Source of the DNA: Candidatus Shapirobacteria bacterium CG10_big_fil_rev_8_21_14_0_10_48_15
GTDB lineage: Bacteria > Patescibacteriota > Microgenomatia > PFEM01
Direction of reading: 5' to 3'
DNA: 15,716 nt
Assembly (NCBI GenBank): GCA_002793635.1
Contig: PFEM01000038.1
Location: 1-15,716, forward strand
How positions within the stretch are numbered: the stretch's first letter is position 1; each line of letters opens with the position of its first letter. The position numbers were made by a program, and so were the translations under genes. A model generated the notes under the pieces. It ran no database searches. It was not told where the DNA came from and was given only the letters and a program-made list of their open reading frames with translations. Below are positions 5,766-12,442 of this stretch, piece by piece.

Positions 5766-6956
5766 ATGTCTCTCAACCGAAAGCGCGCTTTGCTTTTTGC
5801 CAGCTTGTTTGTGGGCGTCGGCGTGATCGCTTTTTTGATCATCAGACTGGCTCAAGGCTACAAGCCGGACCTGTCCACCGGCACTCTTAGGCCGACCGGT
5901 TTGCTGGTGGCGACTTCCGATCCGGACGCCGCCCAACTTTTTGTCGATGGTAAGCTTAAATCCGCCACTAATACCACTCTCAGCCTCGCTCCTGACAAAT
6001 ATGAAGTAGAAATCAAAAAAGACGGCTTTTTCCCCTGGAAAAAAACGTTGACCCTCAAAAAGGAACTGGTGACCAAAACCGACGCTTCCCTGTTTAGTTC
6101 TTTTCCTGATCTTAAAGTGCTCACTTTTACTGGCGCGACTGATCCTTTGCTGTCGCCTGACGGCCAAAAGGTGGTCTTCAACGTGGCGACGGCTTCCGCC
6201 AGCAAGCGCGGCACTTGGGTACTGGACTTGACCGACCGACCGCTGGGTTTTAACCGCGAGCCGAGACAAATCCTGGAATCTGCCCCGGCTGGCCGTGATT
6301 TTAGCCAGGCAAGCTATGAGTGGTCACCCGACTTCAAACAAATTTTGGTAACCCTCAATAAAGAAACCTTTTTAGTCGACGCTAGCCGGCTTAACCCGAC
6401 CGCCTCACTGGTCAATATCACTCAAAGCGCGGCGGTGCTAAAAAAGCGCTGGGAGGAAGAGGAAATGATCAAAAACGAGGCTAAAATTAGCAAACTACCA
6501 GAAAAACTGCTAGCGGCTCTCGACGAAGCCATTGCTAACCTGGAATTTTCGCCGGATGAAACCAAAATCCTTTACACCGCCACGGCGGCGGCCACCATTC
6601 CGGCCAACATCATTCCGCCTTTGCCAGCGGCCAGCACCCAACCGGAAATGCGCACGATCGAAGCCGGCAAACAATATGTTTATGACCTGAAAGAAGACCG
6701 CAACTTTTTGATCAGCGTGCCCGCCGGTTCGGAGGGCAGCCAAGTCAGCTGGTTCCCCACCTCGCGGCATCTGTTTGTGGTTCAGGAAGATAAAATCAGT
6801 CTTGTGGAATATGACAACCAAAACTGGATGGATATTTATACCGGGCCGTTCGAAAATTCATTTGCCTTCCCTTTCCCGTCCGGCACCAAGTTGCTGATCC
6901 TCACTTCGATCGGTAAAAACACGCCGGCGAACCTGTATGCGATCAGCTTAAAATAA
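5766..6956 (+). CDS. Membrane-anchored PEGA domain and beta-propeller protein
   Basis: A surface or periplasm-side protein of unknown function. Residues 8-27 form a single membrane anchor after a basic N-terminus. Residues about 45-104 are a PEGA domain (VATSDPDAAQLFVDG, LSLAPDKYEVEIKKDGFFPW). The remainder contains TolB/WD40-like blades marked by LLSPDGQKVVF, EWSPDFKQILV, EFSPDETKILY and SWFPTSRHLFVV, with a charged helical stretch (KKRWEEEEMIKNEAK) between blades. Such proteins are frequent in Patescibacteria and are thought to bind protein or glycan partners at the cell surface; no catalytic residues are seen. Start ATG 5766 (396 aa) is set by the TATAAT six bases before it. The gene stands alone, divergent from mreB and upstream of two tRNA genes. 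Confidence 0.85.
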   Translation: MSLNRKRALLFASLFVGVGVIAFLIIRLAQGYKPDLSTGTLRPTGLLVATSDPDAAQLFVDGKLKSATNTTLSLAPDKYEVEIKKDGFFPWKKTLTLKKELVTKTDASLFSSFPDLKVLTFTGATDPLLSPDGQKVVFNVATASASKRGTWVLDLTDRPLGFNREPRQILESAPAGRDFSQASYEWSPDFKQILVTLNKETFLVDASRLNPTASLVNITQSAAVLKKRWEEEEMIKNEAKISKLPEKLLAALDEAIANLEFSPDETKILYTATAAATIPANIIPPLPAASTQPEMRTIEAGKQYVYDLKEDRNFLISVPAGSEGSQVSWFPTSRHLFVVQEDKISLVEYDNQNWMDIYTGPFENSFAFPFPSGTKLLILTSIGKNTPANLYAISLK

Positions 6957-6997
6957 CTAACAACTGATAACTTGTGGCTGATAACTGATAACCACAA
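6957..6997. repeat. Heptamer array after the PEGA gene
   Basis: Directly after the stop codon the sequence reads CTAACAA, CTGATAA, CTTGTGG, CTGATAA, CTGATAA: five 7-mers in phase. TTGTGG (6972-6977) and CCACAA (6992-6997) can pair to a small hairpin followed by AAATTATT, a poor terminator at best. A related stretch in the other orientation lies at about 7009-7026. Confidence 0.65.
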
Positions 6998-7027
6998 AAA
7001 TTATTGCCGTTAGCCATAAGTTATAAA

Positions 7028-7056
7028 TTGAAAATTGGCCTTGAAAAAATTATAAT
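7028..7056 (+). promoter_or_regulatory. tRNA promoter
   Basis: TTGAAA (7028-7033), a 17-nt spacer, and a perfect TATAAT (7051-7056). The predicted start, about 7063, is at the first base of tRNA-Arg. This is the best-formed promoter in the window and probably drives both tRNAs. Confidence 0.8.
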
Positions 7057-7063
7057 GTATTCG

Positions 7064-7135
7064 GACCTCGTAGCTCAACGGATAGAGCCCAGGTTTCCTA
7101 AACCTGCAATGAAGGTTCGACTCCTTCCGGGGTCA
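7064..7135 (+). tRNA. tRNA-Arg (anticodon CCU)
   Basis: Full cloverleaf. Acceptor GACCTCG pairs with CGGGGTC with one G-U pair; T8 and A9; D stem GCTC/GAGC with loop AACGGATA; anticodon stem CAGGT/ACCTG with loop TTCCTAA, giving anticodon CCT; 4-nt variable loop; T stem GAAGG/CCTTC with loop TTCGACT; discriminator A at 7135. The next bases are CCT, so CCA is not encoded and must be added by a nucleotidyltransferase. It reads the AGG codon. Confidence 0.95.
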
Positions 7136-7148
7136 CCTGACACCATTC

Positions 7149-7221
7149 CGGGGACTGGCGCAATTGGTAGCGCGCACGATTCGGGTTCGTGAGGTTGGCG
7201 GTTCAAGTCCGCCGTCCCCGA
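7149..7221 (+). tRNA. tRNA-Pro (anticodon CGG)
   Basis: Full cloverleaf. Acceptor CGGGGAC pairs with GTCCCCG, including the C1-G72 pair typical of bacterial proline tRNAs; D stem GCGC/GCGC with loop AATTGGTA; anticodon stem CACGA/TCGTG with loop TTCGGGT, giving anticodon CGG and G37; variable loop AGGTT; T stem GGCGG/CCGCC with loop TTCAAGT; discriminator A at 7221. CCA is not encoded. It follows tRNA-Arg by 13 nt and ends one base before the stop codon of the convergent peptidase gene. Confidence 0.95.
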
Positions 7222-7222
7222 C

Positions 7223-8491
7223 TTACTGCAGAAGCTTGTGAAACCGCGATTCGGACTGGAAAGGACCAATGATGGCCAGATTGAGCTTTTCGGGCTTTAA
7301 AAGCCGCTTGGCCACCCGCTGAAGATCAGCTACGGTCACTTGGTCAATCAACTTCATGATTTCTTGCGGGGTACGGATTTTTTTCTCCAGCAAAAGCTCG
7401 ACCGCATAGTCAGTCGCCACCTGTTGGGAGTCCTCCAAGCTCAAAACCAGCCTGCCCTTAATCATCTCTTGGGTTTTTTTCAACTCTTGATCCCCTACTG
7501 GTATCTTGGTTAACTTGACCAACTCGTCAATCACTACTTTAATTGCCTCGTCAATTTTTTCCAACCGGACTCCGGCCCGAGCCAGTAAATAGCCACTATC
7601 CGTAAAATTATCATCATCGCAGCCGACGTAATAAGCCAGCCCTCGCCGCTCCCGAATTTCGATAAACAAGCGTGAGCTCATCCCCCCGCCCAAAACCGCC
7701 GCCAGCACCGACAAAGCAAAACGATCCTTGTCGTTGTAAGCCAGCCCCGGCACTCCCAGACAAAAATGGGCCTGCTCGGTCTTTTTGGTCTGCAGCTGCA
7801 GCCGCGACGCCGCCTGGCTAATTTTGATCTCTTTTGTTACCTTTTGACCAGCTCTTTGAAGCGAAGAGAAATATTGACCGGCCAGCGTTGTTGCTTCCTG
7901 CGGGGTAATTTTACCGACGGCCGCCACCACCATATTGCGGCTAAAATAAAAACGTTTCAGGGCGCTGACAAAAGCCGGCCGTTTCATTTGGCGAATCTGG
8001 TCTTTGCCGCCGCCAGTCGACCAGCCCATCGAGTTATCACCGTACATCAGCCGTTCAAAATTCTCCTGCACCTTGCGCATCGGCAAATCTTCATACATGT
8101 TAAGCTCCTCGATAATGACCCCCTTTTCGCGCTCGATCTCTTTTGGCGCCAGCAAAGAATCGGTCAAAATATCACTTAAAATATCAAAAGCGAGCGCCTT
8201 GTGACGGCTGGCAACCTTCATCCAATAGCCGGTAAACTCTTTGCTGGTAAAGGCATTAAAGGCAGCGCCGACACTGTCGGCCTCACCGGCAATGGCCAGG
8301 GTGCTGGGCCGTTTGTGAGTGCCCTTAAAAGCCAGATGCTCCAAGAAGTGGAACAAGCCGTTGGCCAGTCTAGTTTCCTGCCGGCTGCCGGCGCTGACGC
8401 CCGCCAGGACGGTCAAGGAATCCAGTTGCGGCATAGGCACGGTAATCAACTGCAAACCAGATGGTAATTTAGTTAAATGATGAGTGTACAT
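7223..8491 (-). CDS. M16 family zinc peptidase (insulinase/processing-peptidase type)
   Basis: A single-chain 422-aa member of the M16B group, related to the mitochondrial processing peptidase beta subunit and Bacillus YmxG/PqqF-like proteins; probably degrades peptides or matures proteins in the cytoplasm. The inverted zinc motif HxxEH is H48-F-L-E51-H52 and the third ligand is probably Glu128 in VIIEELNMYED, 76 residues after His52 as in the family. The second half carries the paired domain with GGGMSSRLFIEIRERRGLAYYV, including the conserved Arg-Gly-Leu-Ala-Tyr. Start ATG 8491 lies 16 bp after the argS stop; AGAAG is about 14 nt upstream. It is the last gene of the leuS-comEA-comEC-argS run and its stop touches the convergent tRNA-Pro gene. 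Confidence 0.9.
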   Translation of the reverse strand: MYTHHLTKLPSGLQLITVPMPQLDSLTVLAGVSAGSRQETRLANGLFHFLEHLAFKGTHKRPSTLAIAGEADSVGAAFNAFTSKEFTGYWMKVASRHKALAFDILSDILTDSLLAPKEIEREKGVIIEELNMYEDLPMRKVQENFERLMYGDNSMGWSTGGGKDQIRQMKRPAFVSALKRFYFSRNMVVAAVGKITPQEATTLAGQYFSSLQRAGQKVTKEIKISQAASRLQLQTKKTEQAHFCLGVPGLAYNDKDRFALSVLAAVLGGGMSSRLFIEIRERRGLAYYVGCDDDNFTDSGYLLARAGVRLEKIDEAIKVVIDELVKLTKIPVGDQELKKTQEMIKGRLVLSLEDSQQVATDYAVELLLEKKIRTPQEIMKLIDQVTVADLQRVAKRLLKPEKLNLAIIGPFQSESRFHKLLQ

Positions 8492-8507
8492 AATTAAAAA
8501 TTACTTC

Positions 8508-10232
8508 TCACATCTTCTCAACTGCCTCGATGCCTAACAAATTCAGGCCGTTGCGGACCACTTGAGCCACAGCGGCCGTCAGGACCAACCGGAATTGTTT
8601 CCGCTCTTCCGGCGCGGCCTTCAGAATCGATTGCTTATTATAAAACAAATTATATGCTGAAGCCAGCTCAAAAAGAAAATTACAAACCAAATTCGGGGCG
8701 TATTTCTCTCCCGCCTCGGCCACCACCTCGGGGAACTTATAAAGCGTCCGCAAAACAGCTATTTCTTCTGCGGAAATTCCCCTAACCACTTCTGGGGCGG
8801 GCGCAGCCACGGGCGCATCATGATGCGCCCCTACAAACGCAATCTTTGCCTTGCGCAAGACGCTTTGGCAACGAGCAAAGGTGTATTGAAGATATGGCCC
8901 GGAATCGCCTGCCAAATTAATCGACTCATCTATATCAAACACGATCTCACTAATCGTATTAAATTTGAGCAAAGAATACTTCACCGCCCCCACGGCCACC
9001 TTTTCTGCCACGGCCGCGGTCATCCTAAAGTTTATTTGCAGCCGCTTTTTGACCTCATCCAGCAACCATGCCCCCAACACGGTCTGGCCGGTCCGCGAAG
9101 CCATCTTGCCTTCTTTAAGCCTCACCCAACCGTAGGCCAGATGAAACTCTTTGCCAGCAGTCGAGGGGCTGATCTGCTTGAGAGCCTGGAAAAGCACCTG
9201 AAAATAGGCCCTTTGCTCCGGTCCCACCACATGAACGACCTGCCGTGGCCGGTACTCTTCAAATTGAAGCTTAGCCAAGCCCAAATCTTTGGCTTCATAG
9301 GTCGGCAGGCCTTTTTGATTGATAAACACGCGGGTGTGCAGCCCGTATTTTTCTCCCGGGAAGATCACCGCCCCGTCGCTTTTGACAAAAATTTCGGGGT
9401 GTTTTAAAACCAGCTGCTTGCCCGCCTCGGCCACTTCGCTTTCAAAATAAAGCCGGTCGAATTTAGTATTCAAACGCTGATAAATCCTATCAAAATATTG
9501 CAAACTCCATCGTCTGGTTTGCCGCCAAAGACTAAGAATTTCCTTGTTTTCCCCGTAAATTTTTTGGTTTAAAAGGCTAATTTGTTTTTTGGCTGCCTGG
9601 TCCTCTTCATAAGCTTGGTTACCCTTAATGTAAGCTTGACCCAGCCAAGCGATTTTGGCGTCCAAAGACCGGGGCGTCTGCCGACGGGAGCGCTGCAGCG
9701 CCCACAAACATTTGGCTACATGCAGGCCCACATCACCTTGATAATTGGCCCGCACCAGCTTTTGGCCATTGGCTGCCAGCAACCGGCTGACCGCCTCACC
9801 TAAGCAAAGGTTGCGCAAATGCCCGATATGAAACTGCTTGTGAGTGTTGGGATGGGCAAACTCCACCATCACCGGCTCGCCCTTCCCAGTGAGCATGCCA
9901 TACTTATTTTTTTCCTTTATCACTCGGGGAACTTCACTGATAAGAGTCTCATTTTTGAGCCAGATATTGATAAAACCTGGCTTTTCTACTTCTATTTTGG
10001 CTAAATAGTCCGGCAGGCCCAAAGAACGCAAGGTATCAACGATCTGCTGGGCTAAAGTGAAGGGATTGGCCGCGTTACCCACTTTTTGGGCAAACAGTAC
10101 CAGCGCCACGCTGGTGCTGTAATCGCCGTGTTCTGATTTGTCCGGATGCTCCAACGCCAGCTTCTCCACCGGCAGCTTCAAGACCCCTAAAGCTTTTGCC
10201 AAAATCTTTTTAATCCGTGCTGCCATCATCAT
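8508..10232 (-). CDS. argS: Arginyl-tRNA synthetase
   Basis: Class I synthetase charging tRNA-Arg. The ArgRS N-terminal additional domain occupies about residues 1-110. The catalytic domain has HPNTHKQFHIGHLRN with HIGH at 135-138 and the KMSK-equivalent KMASR at 376-380. The C-terminal DALR anticodon-binding domain follows, ending GLNLLGIEAVEKM. With 574 aa it is of normal length. The frame is open to a TTG at 10250, but ATG 10232 is the better start: it forms an ATGA overlap with the TGA of the upstream comEC-C gene and follows GCAGGTCA, a fair ribosome binding site; two further ATGs follow at once. Residues 468-474 (GAHHDAP), between the catalytic and anticodon-binding domains, are encoded by a perfect 20-bp palindrome. 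Confidence 0.96.
   Translation of the reverse strand: MMMAARIKKILAKALGVLKLPVEKLALEHPDKSEHGDYSTSVALVLFAQKVGNAANPFTLAQQIVDTLRSLGLPDYLAKIEVEKPGFINIWLKNETLISEVPRVIKEKNKYGMLTGKGEPVMVEFAHPNTHKQFHIGHLRNLCLGEAVSRLLAANGQKLVRANYQGDVGLHVAKCLWALQRSRRQTPRSLDAKIAWLGQAYIKGNQAYEEDQAAKKQISLLNQKIYGENKEILSLWRQTRRWSLQYFDRIYQRLNTKFDRLYFESEVAEAGKQLVLKHPEIFVKSDGAVIFPGEKYGLHTRVFINQKGLPTYEAKDLGLAKLQFEEYRPRQVVHVVGPEQRAYFQVLFQALKQISPSTAGKEFHLAYGWVRLKEGKMASRTGQTVLGAWLLDEVKKRLQINFRMTAAVAEKVAVGAVKYSLLKFNTISEIVFDIDESINLAGDSGPYLQYTFARCQSVLRKAKIAFVGAHHDAPVAAPAPEVVRGISAEEIAVLRTLYKFPEVVAEAGEKYAPNLVCNFLFELASAYNLFYNKQSILKAAPEERKQFRLVLTAAVAQVVRNGLNLLGIEAVEKM
8811..8830. repeat. Perfect 20-bp palindrome inside argS
   Basis: GGGCGCATCATGATGCGCCC equals its own reverse complement. 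On the coding strand it is preceded by TTTGTA and a G, forming GTAGGGGCGC..., a layout like palindromic GTAGGGGC repeats that I recall from several bacterial genomes (memory, not checked). It encodes residues 468-474 in the variable segment between catalytic and DALR domains and keeps the frame. GTTTGTAGG also occurs in the composite element at 5601-5609. Confidence 0.75.
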
Positions 10233-11149
10233 TGACCTGCAGTATACCAACTTTTGCCATCGCTCACAATCTCTATACTGCCGTCTTGGTCGGTCCTTAA
10301 GATCTTAATTTCTAAATTTCTTAATTTCTGCAAGACTTCCTCTGTTGGGTGGCCGAAACTGTTTTTGCCAACCGAAATCACCGCTACCTCCGGGCTCACC
10401 GCCTGCAAAAAAGCCTCGCTACTGCTGTATTTGCTACCATGATGAGCCACTTTGATCACTTCCACCGTTGGTAACCCCTCCAAAACCAATTGCCCTTCAG
10501 TATCAAAACCTATATCACCAGATAAAAAAGCATCAAAACTGCCAAAAGACAGTAAGGTGACAATCGAGGTTTCGTTGAAATCGTCTTTGATCGTGGCGGC
10601 TCCCAAAATTTCATCACTGGGGAGTGCGGCGCTCACACCCCCGGGATGGTTAACAAAAAGATTGGCCAATTCCGGATCGGATTGAGCCCAAAGGACTTTC
10701 AGTTCAATCGGCCCAAGGCGGAGCCCATCGCCCACTTGCGGTGAATAAACCGACGTCCCTTCAGCTAAAACCGCTTGACGCCACTCCCGAAAAACGGCTG
10801 TATCATTGGCGAGCGCATTAACCACAAACTGCCCCACCTCATACCTTTTGGCCACCTCAATCAAACCGGTTAAATGATCGGCTTCCGGATGCGTCAACAT
10901 CACCATCTCAATCCGGCGGTCCCAAAAAGGTAAATGTTCCTCCAGGCAGGTTAAAACCTGGTTGCCGGGCCCACCATCGATCAAAATTTGCGAAGAGCCA
11001 TGAATGGCCAAAATGGCATCGCCTTGACCCACATCGCAAAAAACCAAGTGCAGCCGGTTATCCGGCAGTTGGTGGACAGCGGACCAAACCAAGCCGGCCA
11101 GCAAAGCTAAGCTGATGAAGCAGAAACGCGTTTTTGACGCCATAGCCAT
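10229..11149 (-). CDS. ComEC C-terminal metallo-hydrolase as a separate protein
   Basis: This corresponds to the metallo-beta-lactamase-fold domain found at the C-terminus of ComEC/Rec2, the inner membrane channel for single-stranded DNA uptake, where it is proposed to act as a nuclease on incoming DNA. Motifs: VFCDVGQGDA (36-45), ILIDGG (55-60), LTHPEADHLTG (85-95) with the metal-binding His and Asp, FLSGDI (208-213), KVAHHGSKYSS (233-243) and ISVGKNSFGHP (258-268). Residues 11-25 form an N-terminal membrane anchor. The frame opens at 11239, but ATG 11149 fits better: it follows TTTAGGGTTAAGCTT, so AGGG is 8-9 nt upstream. The start overlaps the comEC N-part by 43 bp and the TGA overlaps argS, so translation is probably coupled. 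Residues 168-180 come from palindromic module B. Confidence 0.88.
   Translation of the reverse strand: MAMASKTRFCFISLALLAGLVWSAVHQLPDNRLHLVFCDVGQGDAILAIHGSSQILIDGGPGNQVLTCLEEHLPFWDRRIEMVMLTHPEADHLTGLIEVAKRYEVGQFVVNALANDTAVFREWRQAVLAEGTSVYSPQVGDGLRLGPIELKVLWAQSDPELANLFVNHPGGVSAALPSDEILGAATIKDDFNETSIVTLLSFGSFDAFLSGDIGFDTEGQLVLEGLPTVEVIKVAHHGSKYSSSEAFLQAVSPEVAVISVGKNSFGHPTEEVLQKLRNLEIKILRTDQDGSIEIVSDGKSWYTAGQ
10612..10648. repeat. Module B copy inside comEC-C
   Basis: CATC, then CTGGGGAGTG, a short loop, CGCTCACACCCCCGGG and ATG form an imperfect hairpin. CTGGGGAGTG is identical to the left arm of the hairpin before mreB (5650-5659) and TCACAC to its right arm. The right arm CGCTCACAC...GGGATG agrees with the leuS copy at 17 of 19 positions. 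It encodes residues 168-180 (HPGGVSAALPSDE), in the loop before the FNETSIVTLL strand. Confidence 0.7.
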
Positions 11150-12354
11150 AAGCTTAACCCTAAATAATAACCACCGACCCACCAGTTGCTGACTGACGCC
11201 AGTTTTAAAGAGACTAGCTGGCTCCAGGGGCCAAACCAATCAATTACTTTAACAAAGTAAGTCAGCGGCAGCCACACCAGCCAAGCGGAGACCCGCGCCA
11301 AGGCTACTGACACCAGGCTTAAACCAGCCGTCACCGCCCCCAGACCCATAATCAAAGGCGTCACCGGCAAGACCAAAGCGTTGACCAGTAGTGAAAGCAA
11401 ACTGATTTGGCCGAAATTAAAAACCAAGATAGGCAAAGTGGCTATTTGGGCCGCTAAAGTCACTTTTAAATCTTGCCCAAGCAGCGGCAGGGAAAACAGC
11501 TTGCCGGTTAGTAACGGCTCGATCAACAAAATACCGGCGGTCGCCAAAAAAGAGAGCTGAAAACCAATATCAAACAGTATCAAAGGAGAAACTAATAGCA
11601 TGATCGCGGCGGCAAAAAGCAAGGAAGCCAAGACGTCTTTTTCTCGACCCAGAAGCTGGGCCAGGCAGGTCAAGCTGCCCATAATGGCGGCACGCACCAC
11701 CGGCGGCTCACCCCCCGCCATGATCGTGTAGCCGACAATTCCCAAAAAAGCCCCGCCGACGGCAGACCGGCGGCGGAAAAACAACAATAAAATGCCGACC
11801 AAAAAACCGGCCACCACCGAAATATTGTAACCAGAGGCAACAATGACATGCATCGTGCCTGTTCCCCGCAAATTAGTCATGAATTTCTCCGGCAGATCAC
11901 GCCTGCTGCCCAACAAAATCCCCGCCAACAGGCTCACTTGCGGCTCGGGCAGGGCTTGCCCCAACCCTTCTTCCAACCGCTTTCTGAAACCCAAAAGTAA
12001 ATCCCCAAAATTGATTTTATCAATTAAAGTTCGAGTTTGATCAATTACCTGAATTTGCGGATAATACAGGCTAAATTGACTGGCAAAACGATTTATCATC
12101 CGCTTCTGGACTTTGCCAGTCACCACCACTTTCTGACCATAAAAATAGGCTGGGAAACGGTCTGCTTTGATCAAAAAGCCATTGACGTTGATGATCTGCT
12201 TTGAATCCCTTTGATAGGGTTGTTGAATAATCCTGCCGGTGAGCCTAATTGCCGCCTGATCGGGAATGTTTAGAGGCTGGCTGGCGTGGAGACGAAGGAT
12301 GTAAATGAGGCAAAAACAAATAAAGATCATTAACCACTGGATAAAAATTTTCAA
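11107..12354 (-). CDS. comEC: ComEC N-terminal membrane channel part
   Basis: The competence domain of ComEC/Rec2, which conducts single-stranded DNA across the cytoplasmic membrane. After an N-terminal membrane helix and a short OB-like soluble region (about 35-105, LTGRIIQQPYQ ... KVVVTGKVQK) comes the hallmark LLAGILLGSRRDLPEKF ... GTGTMHVIVASGYNISVVAG (about 142-185), GGEPPVVRAAIMG, LLVSPLILFDIGFQLSFLATAGILL, and several further membrane helices to the end. In most bacteria the metallo-hydrolase domain follows in the same chain; here this protein stops (TGA at 11107) and that domain is made from the overlapping next gene. TTG 12354 opens the frame; ATG 12330 is a plausible alternative nearer the first helix. 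The TTG lies within an AT-rich repeat, so the start is uncertain. Confidence 0.88.
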   Translation of the reverse strand: MKIFIQWLMIFICFCLIYILRLHASQPLNIPDQAAIRLTGRIIQQPYQRDSKQIINVNGFLIKADRFPAYFYGQKVVVTGKVQKRMINRFASQFSLYYPQIQVIDQTRTLIDKINFGDLLLGFRKRLEEGLGQALPEPQVSLLAGILLGSRRDLPEKFMTNLRGTGTMHVIVASGYNISVVAGFLVGILLLFFRRRSAVGGAFLGIVGYTIMAGGEPPVVRAAIMGSLTCLAQLLGREKDVLASLLFAAAIMLLVSPLILFDIGFQLSFLATAGILLIEPLLTGKLFSLPLLGQDLKVTLAAQIATLPILVFNFGQISLLSLLVNALVLPVTPLIMGLGAVTAGLSLVSVALARVSAWLVWLPLTYFVKVIDWFGPWSQLVSLKLASVSNWWVGGYYLGLSLWLWRQKRVSASSA

Positions 12355-12442
12355 TTTTGAATTTTAAATAAATTTTTAATGTTTTAATTTAAAATTAATC
12401 CAATCTAAATTTAAGCAAAATTCGAAATCATAAATTAAAAAT
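12355..12442. repeat. AT-rich heptamer spacer between comEA and comEC
   Basis: An almost pure A/T spacer whose bases fall into 7-mers (TTTTCAA, TTTTGAA, TTTTAAA and so on, starting at about 12350). Bases 12371-12396 are the exact inverted copy of 431-456 in the rplJ-rplL spacer. No gene or clear ribosome binding site for comEC is visible in it. Confidence 0.6.

Noticed and set aside
412..7000. CRISPR array
   Set aside because: The heptamer patches have no spacers of constant length and no 20-40 bp repeat unit; no cas genes.
8820..9407. 195-aa plus-strand frame inside argS
   Set aside because: Antisense to a well supported synthetase gene; starts within the palindrome and resembles nothing.
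10233..10250. TTG 10250 as argS start
   Set aside because: ATG 10232 has a better ribosome binding site and an ATGA overlap with the preceding stop.
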